Part shown: piece after piece, positions 1 through 10,531 of the stretch | How the letters are laid out: each line of letters opens with the position of its first letter | Position numbering within the stretch: the stretch's first letter is position 1 | NCBI RefSeq assembly: GCF_900177515.1 | Contig: NZ_FXAK01000010.1 | Coordinates: 434,001 to 498,000 of the forward strand | Length of the DNA stretch: 64,000 bases | From: Azospirillum oryzae | GTDB lineage: Bacteria > Pseudomonadota > Alphaproteobacteria > Azospirillales > Azospirillaceae | Direction: 5' to 3' | Position numbers and translations under genes: made by a program | The notes under the pieces: model-generated | Databases searched by the model: none | Told to the model about the DNA's origin: nothing | The model's input: only the letters and a program-made list of their open reading frames with translations

Positions 1-44
1 CCTGATCCGCGTCCGCAGCCGCCGGGTGTCCGGCTGACCTCTGA

Positions 45-494
45 TTATTTGACTTCCTGGCTGGTCAGGTCCGACGGGTTCTGCGAGCGCGTCGGCTCGT
101 TGGGCTGATCGGGCTCGCTCGCCCACTGGTTGGGACGCGGCACCGGGTTGCCGTTCAGGTCGGGCGGCGCACGGCGCACGGCGGCGAGCGCCTGCTGCAG
201 CTCGCTGCTGCCGGTGGCGGCGGAGCTGGACGCATCGGGCGGCCGGGTGCCCTGCGGCGTCGGTTGAGGATCCTGGCTCTTCTGAACCCCGGCATCGCGC
301 GCGAGGGCGTCGCCGGTGGACTCCTTCGACCCTGACTCGACCGGAGCCGCCCCAGTCTGGTCGGATTGGGGCTGGTCGGATTGGGGCTGCCCGGATTGGG
401 ACTGCTGCTGATCCGCCTGTTGCGCGGCGGCGCCGAGCAGCGGCAGGCCGGACAAGAGCCCCGACAGGAGCAGGGCGGCGGCGATCTTGCGCAT
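45..494 (-). CDS. Secreted Gln/Ser/Pro-rich protein, function unknown
   Basis: 149 aa. The start at 494 is preceded by a strong AAGGAAGG ribosome site; a longer reading frame upstream has no such site. Residues 1-25 (MRKIAAALLLSGLLSGLPLL then GAAAQ) form a clear signal peptide, so the product is probably periplasmic. The mature part is low-complexity, rich in Gln, Ser, Pro and Asp, and includes a three-fold SGQPQ/SDQPQ/SDQ repeat made by tandem 15-bp DNA units. The C-terminal third (ELQQALAAVRRAPPDLNGN) is less biased. It is transcribed away from the DUF3305 gene. I do not recognise a family; the low-complexity region suggests a flexible spacer rather than an enzyme. Confidence 0.6.
   Translation of the reverse strand: MRKIAAALLLSGLLSGLPLLGAAAQQADQQQSQSGQPQSDQPQSDQTGAAPVESGSKESTGDALARDAGVQKSQDPQPTPQGTRPPDASSSAATGSSELQQALAAVRRAPPDLNGNPVPRPNQWASEPDQPNEPTRSQNPSDLTSQEVK
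361..405. repeat. Tandem 15-bp repeat, three copies, inside a coding region
   Basis: Three consecutive 15-bp units (361-375, 376-390, 391-405), each close to TCGGATTGGGGCTGG, differing at one to three bases. They lie in frame in the secreted Gln/Ser-rich protein and code for its SGQPQ/SDQ repeats. A unit length that is a multiple of three allows copy-number change without frameshift. Confidence 0.8.
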
Positions 495-649
495 GGCGCA
501 TCCTTCCTTTGGCCTTCGGCCTTTGGGCGACCGTCGGGGGAATCCGTCGGAGCATGGCGCGCGGCGGCACCAATCGGCCTTTGGCGCGTTGTACCGGGGA
601 CGGAGTCCGGCTTCGGCCGTCCGGTCCCAGCCCATCAGGAACACCGACA

Positions 650-1216
650 ATGCCCAGCGAGTTCCCGTCTTCCCCCACCTCCATCGCCACAGCCCCGGCC
701 TCGCCGCCCGACCGCGCCGAACGGCGCAGCGTCGGCGTGGTGGTGGAGCGGCGGCGCGTCGACAATCCCTGGATCGAGGCGCGCTGGCAGCCGGTGATGC
801 TGGTTCCGGCCGATCCCACCCTGCCGGACTGGAGCGTGCTGGCCGAAGGGCCGGACTGGACGCGCCATTACGCCGGCACCGCCGAGATCGCCCTGTTCCC
901 GACCGAGACGGAGAATTACAAGCACAACCTCGACGGCGGCAGCCCCAGCGCCTACGTCATCCTGCGGCCGGGCGGCCCTGCGCCGGGGATCCGGCTGCTG
1001 GCCGTCACCGCTGACCCCGGCGAGATCGACACCCATGCCGAAGCCGGCGACGACGTGATCGAGGCGCTGCCGCTGCCGATTCCGCTGCTGCTGTGGATGG
1101 ACGGCTTCGTCGCCCGCCACTACGTCGAGCGCCCCTTCCACAAGCGCAAACGCGACCGAGCCGACCCGGAAGCCCTGGCGCTCCGCCGCCGCACCGGAGG
1201 GCCGCAGCATGACTGA
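650..1216 (+). CDS. DUF3305-family protein
   Basis: 188 aa, soluble, no signal peptide. I chose the ATG at 650 because AGGAA lies just upstream and the preceding codons are low-quality sequence. The core from VGVVVERRRVDNPWIEARWQ through LFPTETENYKHNLDGG matches my memory of DUF3305, a family usually found directly before a DUF3306 gene and near molybdenum-dependent formate dehydrogenase genes. Its stop overlaps the start of the DUF3306 gene by 8 bp, so the two are translationally coupled. The formate dehydrogenase link is family knowledge; no such enzyme is visible here and it would have to lie left of the window. Biochemical function is unknown. Confidence 0.8.
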   Translation: MPSEFPSSPTSIATAPASPPDRAERRSVGVVVERRRVDNPWIEARWQPVMLVPADPTLPDWSVLAEGPDWTRHYAGTAEIALFPTETENYKHNLDGGSPSAYVILRPGGPAPGIRLLAVTADPGEIDTHAEAGDDVIEALPLPIPLLLWMDGFVARHYVERPFHKRKRDRADPEALALRRRTGGPQHD

Positions 1217-1775
1217 GCGGATGGAGGAAGAGATCGGCTTCCTCGGCCGCTGGTCACGGCTGAAACGTGAGGCGCGGAAGGATGAACCGGTCGCCGAACC
1301 GGCAGTGCCGGAGGCGCCCGCCATGCTGCCGGCGGAAACGGCCGAGGCCGAGGTTGCCGAGGAAGAGGCGCCGGAGCTGCCCTCGCTGGACAGTCTGGAT
1401 GCCGGCAGCGACTACACCGGCTTTCTCCGCCCCGACGTGCCGGCGGAGCTGCGCCGCCAGGCCTTGAGGAAGGCATGGGCGAGCGACCCGGTCATCGCCG
1501 GGTTCCGCGGCTTCGCCGAATATGACTGGGACTACAACGCGCCGGGCTATGGCGCCCTGCTGCCGACCGACGACATTGCCCGCCTGCTGGACGCCGTGCT
1601 GCCCGACGAGAAGCGGGAGGAGGTGGAGGAGGTGGTTGAGGAGGAGGTGGTGGCGCAAATGGACGGTTCCACTTGCCCCCACCCCGACCCTCCCCCGCTG
1701 GGCGGGGGAGGGGGATTGGTCGCTGAACCGGAAGAGCGGCGGAGTTCCCTCCCCCGCCCAGCGGGGGAGGGTTAG
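1209..1775 (+). CDS. DUF3306-family protein with repeat-derived C-terminus
   Basis: 188 aa. The N-terminal FLGRWSRLKREA is the hallmark start of DUF3306 proteins, followed by an acidic Ala/Glu-rich linker and a conserved-looking block [20 protein letters not shown] to YDWDYNAPGYGALL (about residues 65-120). It overlaps the DUF3305 gene by 8 bp. The last 33 or so residues ([15 protein letters not shown] to the end) are encoded by a palindromic repeat, and the TAG stop lies within that repeat's right arm. The original C-terminus was therefore probably replaced; an acidic run EEVEEVVEEEVV just before it may be the end of the ancestral protein. Function unknown; probably acts with the DUF3305 protein. 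Confidence 0.8.
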   Translation: MTERMEEEIGFLGRWSRLKREARKDEPVAEPAVPEAPAMLPAETAEAEVAEEEAPELPSLDSLDAGSDYTGFLRPDVPAELRRQALRKAWASDPVIAGFRGFAEYDWDYNAPGYGALLPTDDIARLLDAVLPDEKREEVEEVVEEEVVAQMDGSTCPHPDPPPLGGGGGLVAEPEERRSSLPRPAGEG

Positions 1776-1783
1776 GGTGGGGG
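1676..1783. repeat. Composite palindromic repeat, copy A
   Basis: A left arm starting CCCCCACCCCGACCCTCCCC (1676) and a right arm ending GGGTTAGGGTGGGGG (1783) are near-perfect reverse complements of about 37 bp. Each arm is itself a small hairpin (CCTCCCCCGC / GCGGGGGAGG around a GGGC or CCCA centre). A spacer of roughly 33 bp of unrelated sequence separates them. It covers the 3' end of the DUF3306 gene and supplies its stop codon. Confidence 0.85.
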
Positions 1784-1804
1784 TCTAACTTCCTCAAGAA
1801 GCGC

Positions 1805-2551
1805 TCAGATACACCGCCCGCCATCCACCTCCAGGCAGACGCCGGTCAGGAAGTTCCCCTCGTCGGAGCACAGATAGAGCGCCGCGTTGGCGATGTCGCC
1901 CGGCGTCGACAGGCGCCCCAGCGGGATGCTGCTGCGGAACTGCTCGCGGCGTTCCGGCGTGTCCTGGCCCATGAAGCGGTGGAGCATGCCGGTCTCGCCG
2001 GCCACCGGGGCGATGGCGCAGACGCGGACGTTGTCGGCTGCCAGTTCCGCCGCCATCGACTTGGTCAGGGTGATGACCGCGCCCTTGGAGCCGTTGTACC
2101 AGGTCAGGTTGGGCCGGGGCCGCAGCCCGGCGGTCGAGGCGATGTTCAGGATCACGCCGCCGCCCTGGGCGCGGAACACCGGCACGGCGTGGATGGCGCT
2201 GTGATAGATCGACTTCACGTTGACGGCATAGATGCGGTCGAAGGTGGCCTCGTCCACGTCCAGCATCGAGCCGTAGCGGTGGGTGTAGCCGGCATTGTTG
2301 ACCAGGATGTCGAGCCGGCCGAATTCGCCGAGCGCGGCCGAGACGATGGCCTCGTAATCCTCCCCCACCGCGACGTCGGCGCGGACGGCGAGCGCCGTCT
2401 CGCCCAGGCTGTCGGCGACGCGGCCGGCGGCCGCCTCGTCCAGGTCGGCGACGATGACGCGGGCTCCTTCGGCGGCGAAGCGGCGGGCGATGCCCTCGCC
2501 GAAGCCCGATCCCCCGCCGGTGACGACGGCGACCTTGTCAGACAAACGCAT
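1805..2551 (-). CDS. SDR-family NAD(P)-dependent oxidoreductase
   Basis: 248 aa, the usual length for a classical short-chain dehydrogenase. Visible motifs: cofactor loop TGGGSGFGEG (11-20), NNAG (85-88), catalytic Ser139, and Tyr152-x3-Lys156 in WYNGSKGAV. The C-terminal GVCLEVDGGRCI fits the family's GxxxxVDGG ending. Asp36 after the second strand (VADLD) suggests preference for NAD over NADP. GGGAGGAA precedes the start at 2551. It is a single gene, with tRNA genes behind it and the DUF3306 repeat at its 3' end. The substrate cannot be told from sequence; 3-oxoacyl-ACP-reductase-like and sugar or alcohol dehydrogenases all share this pattern. Confidence 0.88.
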   Translation of the reverse strand: MRLSDKVAVVTGGGSGFGEGIARRFAAEGARVIVADLDEAAAGRVADSLGETALAVRADVAVGEDYEAIVSAALGEFGRLDILVNNAGYTHRYGSMLDVDEATFDRIYAVNVKSIYHSAIHAVPVFRAQGGGVILNIASTAGLRPRPNLTWYNGSKGAVITLTKSMAAELAADNVRVCAIAPVAGETGMLHRFMGQDTPERREQFRSSIPLGRLSTPGDIANAALYLCSDEGNFLTGVCLEVDGGRCI

Positions 2552-2726
2552 GAGCGGTTCCTCCCCGGCTGTTGCGCGGCCGTTCGGCGCGCAGACTCCG
2601 TACAACAGGGAACCGGCGCCATCGGCCGCATCGTGGACGCGGCGAAGAACGCATGATAGCGCGAAGCCGCCCGGTGGGGCAGTCGCCATCATCCGCTACA
2701 TCGAATTGGGGAGATATAGGAGAGAA

Positions 2727-2803
<77 letters not shown>

Positions 2804-2807
2804 GCGA

Positions 2808-2883
2808 TGGCTCCCGGTGCTGGACTCGAACCAGCGACAAGCGGATTAACAGTCCGCTGCTCTACCAACTGAGCTAACCGGGA
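2808..2883 (-). tRNA. tRNA-Asn (GTT)
   Basis: 76 nt with encoded CCA. The acceptor stem is TCCCGGT/ACCGGGA, the D-arm TAGCTCAGTTGG, and the anticodon stem-loop GCGGACTGTTAATCCGC carries GTT. The T-arm has GGTTCGAGTCC. It lies upstream of tRNA-Asp and is probably co-transcribed with it. Confidence 0.97.
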
Positions 2884-3101
2884 ACAGAGGCCCGCCTTAT
2901 ATGGCCGATGATGAATCCTGGCAAGCGGAAAAACGCAGAGCCGCGGATTTTTTCCGGAAAGGACCGGCTTTGCGCTGCCGGCCCGTGACATTGCCGCCGC
3001 GACGCACCCCTGGGTTGCCGATGCGCAGGCTTGCTCTTGACAATTCCAGGCTTCTCGGGCTTCTACTCGCCCTCCCCTCCACACCATTGCCGCAGGCCCC
3101 G

Positions 3102-3680
3102 ATGTCCGAGGTCGTTCCCTTCGCCGCCGCCCGCGAGGCGCTGCTCGCGCGCCTGACCGAACAGCTGCCGCCCTCGTCGGAATGGGCGGGCCGGCTGATG
3201 CTGATGCCGGAGGGACGCCGGGTGGAGCCGATGCCGGCGGCCGAGGCGGTGGAGTCGCTGCGTGCCTTCCGCGCCGGGCTGGGCGAGGCCATCGGCGCCG
3301 CCGCCTGCTCGGTCGGCGGGGTATGGGTCGGTCGGGAGGATTGCCTGGACTGGGACGGGCTGCTGGCGCCGCTGGCTGTCGCCGCCGCCTATGTGGTCGG
3401 CCGCACCCAGTCGGCGGGCGGTTTCGCCGCCGAGCTGTTCCGTTGCAAGGATGCGCTGGCCGGCTGGGGCGTGCGCGGCCTGCGCGGCGAACCGGCGGTG
3501 GCCCGCGCCGCCGGTTATGCGGTGGTGTCGGTCAGCCGCCGCCCGGACGACAACGAGATCGTGCTGGACCGGGTGATGGACACCTTCGCCTTCGTCATGC
3601 GCAGCCTGGGCGAGCCGACGGTGGCCGCGGCCGACATGGACCGCCGGCTGGTCAAGCGCGCGGTGCCGCTGCGGCGTTGA
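3102..3680 (+). CDS. Hypothetical protein, helical, soluble
   Basis: 192 aa from the ATG at 3102 (MSEVVPFAAAREALLARLTE). The frame is open further upstream, but that part reads as non-coding. No signal peptide or confident membrane segment. Notable stretches: an Arg/Ala-rich middle AEAVESLRAFRAGLGEAIGA, an aromatic block EDCLDWDGLLAPLAVAAAYV, and a C-terminal half FVMRSLGEPTVAAADMDRRL. I do not recognise the family and see no catalytic motif. It is divergent from the tRNA pair and convergent with the cyclodeaminase-like gene, so context gives no clue. Confidence 0.6.
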   Translation: MSEVVPFAAAREALLARLTEQLPPSSEWAGRLMLMPEGRRVEPMPAAEAVESLRAFRAGLGEAIGAAACSVGGVWVGREDCLDWDGLLAPLAVAAAYVVGRTQSAGGFAAELFRCKDALAGWGVRGLRGEPAVARAAGYAVVSVSRRPDDNEIVLDRVMDTFAFVMRSLGEPTVAAADMDRRLVKRAVPLRR

Positions 3681-3701
3681 CGGGGGCGGTGAGGGACGCG
3701 G

Positions 3702-4607
3702 TCAGGCGCCCTGCCCCAGCGCGCAGCGCGCCGCCGCCAAATCCCACGCGGCGCAGCCGACGCTCTTGAACAGGCGCGGGCGGCCCGGCGTGGCGCGGCC
3801 GTCCAGCGCATCGACCAGCGACTTGACGGTGCCCCACTCGACCCCGGCCTGGATGAAATCGCCGGCCTCGTGGCGGGCGCCGGCGGGATCGTCGACGAAC
3901 AGCTCGCTGCCATGGACGGCGGTCGGGCCGAATTCCGCCATCTCCGGCTTGAAGGCGCCGACGCCGACCAGCAGGCGGTCGGGGCGCGGCGTCTCGTCAT
4001 AGATGGGAGACAGGCTGGTGGTCAGCGCGATCACCACCTCGGCCCCCGGATCGACCGGGCCGCTCATCGGCCGCAACTCCACCCCCTGCCCGTCCTGCCT
4101 GGCGCAGAATGCCTTGGCGCTGTCCAGGCTGCGGCTGTGGACGTCGATGCGGATGCCAGGGAAGAGCGATGCCAGCGCCGCGACATGGCCGGCCGACTGG
4201 GTGCCGGCGCCGAGCAGTGCGACATGGCGCGGAGCCGGGGCCAGCGTGCGGATGCCCAGCATCGACACGGCGGCGGTGCGGCGCGCGGTGACGGTGGGGC
4301 CGTCCAGGATCACCTGCGGCGCGCCGGTCGGCGCGTCGAAGGCGCTGACCACGCCATGGATGGTCGGCAGTCCGCGGGCGCCGTTGCCGGGATTGACGTT
4401 GACCAGCTTGTGGATGGCGATGTCCGCCGATGTCGCCGGCATCGACAGCAGCACGCCGCCGTCGGGCAGCGGCAGCACCTGCCGCTCCGGGCTGGTGATG
4501 CGCCCGGCGGCATAGTCGCGGGCGGCTGCGGCCACGGCGTCGCACAAGGCGGGGAAAGGAAGGCGGGCGGCGGTCTGTTCGGCGGTGAGGACGGCGAGAG
4601 ACGACAC
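3702..4607 (-). CDS. Ornithine cyclodeaminase / mu-crystallin family reductase
   Basis: 301 aa. The Rossmann motif LLGAGTQSAGHV (about 131-142) and the substrate-site block ADIAIHKLVNVNPGN (Lys67) identify the ornithine cyclodeaminase/mu-crystallin fold. The N-terminal LTAEQTAARLPFPALCDAV resembles bacterial delta-1-pyrroline-2-carboxylate reductases of this family, which reduce cyclic imines from hydroxyproline or D-lysine breakdown, more than true ornithine cyclodeaminases. That narrower call is an inference from overall look. It is 36 bp upstream of folB on the same strand, but a functional link is not obvious. Confidence 0.85.
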   Translation of the reverse strand: MSSLAVLTAEQTAARLPFPALCDAVAAAARDYAAGRITSPERQVLPLPDGGVLLSMPATSADIAIHKLVNVNPGNGARGLPTIHGVVSAFDAPTGAPQVILDGPTVTARRTAAVSMLGIRTLAPAPRHVALLGAGTQSAGHVAALASLFPGIRIDVHSRSLDSAKAFCARQDGQGVELRPMSGPVDPGAEVVIALTTSLSPIYDETPRPDRLLVGVGAFKPEMAEFGPTAVHGSELFVDDPAGARHEAGDFIQAGVEWGTVKSLVDALDGRATPGRPRLFKSVGCAAWDLAAARCALGQGA

Positions 4608-4643
4608 GGGAGGCGGCTTCCTCTTCTATCGGGTGGGAAACGG

Positions 4644-5027
4644 TCAGGCGCGGGCGCGCTCGATCTCCACGCCGACGCTGGCGGCGTCGGGGAAGACGTC
4701 CAGCTTCTCCACCCGCACCTTGGCCATCGTCACCCGCGCGTCGGCGAGGCAGCGCTCGGCGATGCGTTCGGCCAGCGTCTCCACCAGCGTGACATGGCCC
4801 TGGGTGACCACGCCCTTGACGATTGTCGCCATGTCCTCGCCGGTGACGCCGGGGGCGATCACCTCGAGGTCGAGGTTCAGGCGGATGCGCTGGGGCTTCA
4901 GCCGTTCATGGGCATAGACGCCGATCAGCGCGTCCATCACCAGATCGCGGACGAAACAACGGGTGGACAGCGCCGCCGGGGCCGAACGCGGCACCGGGGC
5001 GGTGACGGTGGCGAAGAGCTTGTTCAT
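4644..5027 (-). CDS. folB: Dihydroneopterin aldolase family protein
   Basis: 127 aa. It would convert 7,8-dihydroneopterin to 6-hydroxymethyl-dihydropterin and glycolaldehyde in folate synthesis, in the cytoplasm. Family features: IGVYAHERLKPQRIRLNLDL near residues 35-54, ETLAERIAE (83-91), and the C-terminal VRVEKLDVFPDA with the likely catalytic Lys108. The start at 5027 is the first in-frame ATG of the conserved region. No folK or folP is adjacent, so the close relative FolX (epimerase) cannot be excluded. Confidence 0.85.
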   Translation of the reverse strand: MNKLFATVTAPVPRSAPAALSTRCFVRDLVMDALIGVYAHERLKPQRIRLNLDLEVIAPGVTGEDMATIVKGVVTQGHVTLVETLAERIAERCLADARVTMAKVRVEKLDVFPDAASVGVEIERARA

Positions 5028-5115
5028 GGGCGACAGCCCTAACACGGCGGCGCCACCGCTGCCAAGCCGCCGTCCCCGCCGATTCCCATGCCAGACGGAC
5101 AGGTCAGGGGCGGAC

Positions 5116-7038
<1,923 letters not shown>

Positions 7039-7140
7039 TCAACCAAGCACTTGAGAAGCGAAGCGCGGCTGCGCTATGGATGCGCCCCTGATATCCGGAC
7101 CACGCCAAAACCCGCCACGCCATCACCCGAGAAGCAGGCC

Positions 7141-7638
<498 letters not shown>

Positions 7639-7894
7639 TCCTGCACGCCTGACGGTTGGGCCTGAGTCGCGGCTGAATCGTCACGCTGCACCTGCACAAT
7701 TATGGCGAAATCGCACCCGCCCCGCCTGACCGACAGGCGGCGGCGGTGCTTTTGTTGTGCGCTGACCGGGAAAATGCGCAATCCTGATTGAATTATGGGT
7801 CGGAACCGATCATCCTTCGCTCGCCCTGTTCCGGGTCTCCCTTCTTTGGTTCTTGCCGGGATGGGGTTTAACACGACAGATGAGACGATAACTG

Positions 7895-8500
7895 ATGTTC
7901 GACCGTCCGCAGCGCTCCTCCTTCCGCGCTCCTGAAATCACCCAGCGCGACATCCGCGCCACCGTCAAGTGGTTCAACGCAACCAAGGGCTTCGGCTTCG
8001 TCACCCCCGACGACGGGTCGCCCGACGCTTTCCTGCACTCCACGGTTCTGCAGTTCTGCGGACACGACAGCCTGCCCGAAGGCGCCACCATCACCTGCGA
8101 CCTGTCGCGCGGCCCGAAGGGCCCGCAGGTTGCCACCATCCACGCGGTCGACACCTCGACCGCCGCTCCGAGCCGTCCGTCGCGCGCCCCGCGCGAGCGT
8201 GACAGCTGGGGCAACGACGGCGGCTACGGCGGCGGCAACAGCTACGGCGGCAGCCGCGGCGGCTACGACAGCTACGGCGATTCGGACGGCGGCGAGACCG
8301 TCGACGGCACGGTGAAGTGGTTCAACGTGTCGAAGGGCTTCGGCTTCATCGCCCCGTCCACCGGCGGCAAGGACATCTTCGTGCACATCCGTGCGCTGGA
8401 GCGGTCGGGCATCAGCGGTCTGGACGACGGTGCGCAGGTCCGCGTCACCATCCGCCAGGGCGCCAAGGGTCCCGAGGCTCAGCGCATCGAGATGGCCTGA
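7895..8500 (+). CDS. Cold-shock protein with two cold-shock domains
   Basis: 201 aa, nearly three times the length of a single CspA. Domain 1 (about 19-85) has RNP1 KGFGFVTP (31-38) and RNP2-like DAFLHS; domain 2 (about 136-200) has KGFGFIAP (147-154) and DIFVHI. The linker (90-132) is Arg/Pro-rich and then Gly/Tyr-rich (GGYGGGNSYGGSRGGYDSYG). Such domains bind single-stranded RNA and DNA and melt RNA structure. The Gly/Tyr linker resembles RNA-granule-type low-complexity regions. The gene stands alone with a 256-bp upstream gap and a strong terminator behind it. Confidence 0.93.
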   Translation: MFDRPQRSSFRAPEITQRDIRATVKWFNATKGFGFVTPDDGSPDAFLHSTVLQFCGHDSLPEGATITCDLSRGPKGPQVATIHAVDTSTAAPSRPSRAPRERDSWGNDGGYGGGNSYGGSRGGYDSYGDSDGGETVDGTVKWFNVSKGFGFIAPSTGGKDIFVHIRALERSGISGLDDGAQVRVTIRQGAKGPEAQRIEMA

Positions 8501-8524
8501 TCTCTCATCGGTCGTTGTGATGTG

Positions 8525-8559
8525 AAAAACCCCCGCTCCAACCGGAGCGGGGGTTTTTT
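8525..8559 (+). terminator. Rho-independent terminator of the cold-shock gene
   Basis: A perfect 10-bp stem CCCCCGCTCC (8530-8539) / GGAGCGGGGG (8544-8553) with loop AACC is followed by six T and preceded by five A, so it could also act for the convergent histidine kinase gene. Confidence 0.93.
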
Positions 8560-8602
8560 CCTTGGGTATTTTCTTGGGTGTGGGCGATGGGCGCGGGCGC
8601 GC

Positions 8603-10435
8603 CTATCCCATCACCCGCTCCGGCGGGAAGCGCAGCCGCACCGTGGTGCCGCGTCCCGGCGCGCTGTCGACGGCGATGCCGCCGCCATGCAGGTCCACCA
8701 GCGCGGCGGTCAGCGGAAGGCCGAGGCCGGAGCCGTGCTGCGTCGCGGTCATGCGGTCGCGGGTCGGGTCATGGATCTGGGCGAAGGCGGTCAGCGCCTG
8801 CGGGATGCGCTCCGGCGGCATGCCGCGGCCGTCGTCGGAAACCGCCAGGACCAGGCCGCCGTCCGTGTCGCGCTCCGCCGACACCGTCACGTGGCCACCG
8901 GGATCGGTGAATTTCAGGGCATTGCCGACGAGGTTGGTCAGCATCTGCCGGACCAGCGACGGATCGGCCCACAGCACCGGCAGGTCGGCCGGCAGGCTGG
9001 CGGAGAGTGTCACACCCGCCTGATCGGCCCGTGCCGCCATCATCGACAGGGTGGCATCGACGATCAGGGCGGGCGGGCAATCCTCCTCATGCAGCTCCAG
9101 CCGCCCGGCCTCGATGCGGGCGAGGTCGAGCAGGTTGTTGATCAGCTCCAGCATATACTCGCCGGCCGCGACGATCTGCGCCGCCGCCTCGCCATAGCGC
9201 GGGCTGCCCGGCGGTCCCAGCAGCTGGTCGCGCAGGATCTCGGCAAAACCCATCACCGCAGTCAACGGCGTGCGCAGCTCGTGGCTCAGGTGATGGACAT
9301 AGTCGGACTTGCGGCGGTTGGCGGCGGCCAGCTCCAGCGCCCGCGCCTTCAGGTCGGTGATGTCGGTGCGCAGGCCGACGGTCCCGCCGTCGGAGGTCCG
9401 CCGTTCCTCGATCCGCAGCCAGCGGCCGTCGGCCAGTTGCACCTCCATCGGCGGGCCGCCATGGCGGTGCAGGGCCAGCCGATGGGCCATCCACTCCTCC
9501 GCCCGCTCCGGCGGGACCCGGTAGAGGCCGCGCCGCATCCCGTCGCGCAGCAAACTCTCGAACGGCGTGCCCGGCTGCGCCAGATCGGGGTCGGAGATCT
9601 TCAGGTCGCGGTAGCGCCGGTTGAACAGCACCAGCCGGTCGTCGGCGTCATAGAGGACGAAGCCCTCGCCGATGCTGTCGATCGCGTCCAGCAGCAGCCG
9701 GTGTGCCCGTTCCGCCCGTTGCTCCGCCCGTGCCCGGCCGGTGATGTTGCGCAGGATGCAGAGGATGCGGTCGCCGTCGTCGGAAAGGGCGACCAGCCGG
9801 GCCTCGAACACCGCGTCGCCCTCTCCGCCGGCTTCGCCGCCGGTTGCCCCATTGACGGGAAGGCGGATGTGGACGCTGGCGGTGAGGGCGCCCACCGTCA
9901 CCCGTTCCAGCGCCTTCATCAGCGGTCCGGCGGCGGCCTTGGGCAGCACATCCTGGATGCGGCCTTTCAGGAACTTCTGGGCCGGGATGCCGAGGTCGGC
10001 GGGGCTGCCGGCGGCGAAGTCCAGGATGCTGCCGTCGCGCCGCAGCTCGAACCGCAGATCGGGATAGGCGTATGACAGGGCGACCAGCTGTTCGTTCAGC
10101 CGCGCCACCTCCTGCCGGGCGGCAAGATCGGCCGGCGCCTCCACCAGCACGAGATCGGTCCCCGGAACCGGGCCGATGCGGACGGTCAGCGACAGCGTTT
10201 CACCGACGGTGCCGCGGATGGTCGCGGCGCGCTCGGTGGCCACCGCCGGCGCCGGCCCGGCGGGCGACAGGCACAGAGTTCCGCCCACGGACTCAGGGTC
10301 GAGCAGCCTTCGGGCCGCCCGGTTCATCCAGACCACGCCGCCATCCTCCGCCCGCACCAGCCACAGCGGCGTGGCAAGGCCGGTCAACAGAGTCAGGTCC
10401 GGCAAGGCGGGCTTCGTGGCGGACAGGGACGGCAT
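8603..10435 (-). CDS. PAS-domain sensor histidine kinase
   Basis: 610 aa, no membrane segment, so a cytoplasmic sensor. Two or three PAS-like regions: about 15-100, about 125-235, and a PAS_7-type domain at 243-365 (DAIDSIGEGFVLYDADDRLV). The phosphoacceptor is His385 in LSHELRTPLTAVMGFAEIL. The ATPase domain shows N-box LVGNALKFTDPG, G1 VSDDGRGM and G2 HGSGLGLPLT. No response regulator is adjacent, so the kinase is an orphan and its partner and signal are unknown. Alphaproteobacterial kinases of the DivJ/PleC type have a similar HELRTPL block, but the match here is only general. Confidence 0.93.
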   Translation of the reverse strand: MPSLSATKPALPDLTLLTGLATPLWLVRAEDGGVVWMNRAARRLLDPESVGGTLCLSPAGPAPAVATERAATIRGTVGETLSLTVRIGPVPGTDLVLVEAPADLAARQEVARLNEQLVALSYAYPDLRFELRRDGSILDFAAGSPADLGIPAQKFLKGRIQDVLPKAAAGPLMKALERVTVGALTASVHIRLPVNGATGGEAGGEGDAVFEARLVALSDDGDRILCILRNITGRARAEQRAERAHRLLLDAIDSIGEGFVLYDADDRLVLFNRRYRDLKISDPDLAQPGTPFESLLRDGMRRGLYRVPPERAEEWMAHRLALHRHGGPPMEVQLADGRWLRIEERRTSDGGTVGLRTDITDLKARALELAAANRRKSDYVHHLSHELRTPLTAVMGFAEILRDQLLGPPGSPRYGEAAAQIVAAGEYMLELINNLLDLARIEAGRLELHEEDCPPALIVDATLSMMAARADQAGVTLSASLPADLPVLWADPSLVRQMLTNLVGNALKFTDPGGHVTVSAERDTDGGLVLAVSDDGRGMPPERIPQALTAFAQIHDPTRDRMTATQHGSGLGLPLTAALVDLHGGGIAVDSAPGRGTTVRLRFPPERVMG

Positions 10436-10531
10436 CGGCTCCCCGGCGGCAGGCGTTCCGGACAGGTTCTGTCACGTCCTGGAAAGGTAGCACGATGGCA
10501 TGAAAACAGCCAGCCGTTGAGGTCCGGCCGC

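Noticed and set aside
2-37. A possible C-terminal end of a plus-strand gene (LIRVRSRRVSG then TGA)
   Set aside because: Only twelve codons are visible; too little to support a feature.
7639-7894. A promoter and cold-inducible leader for the cold-shock gene
   Set aside because: TTGTTG- and TGAATTAT-like boxes exist but no pair has acceptable spacing, and no known leader structure could be recognised.
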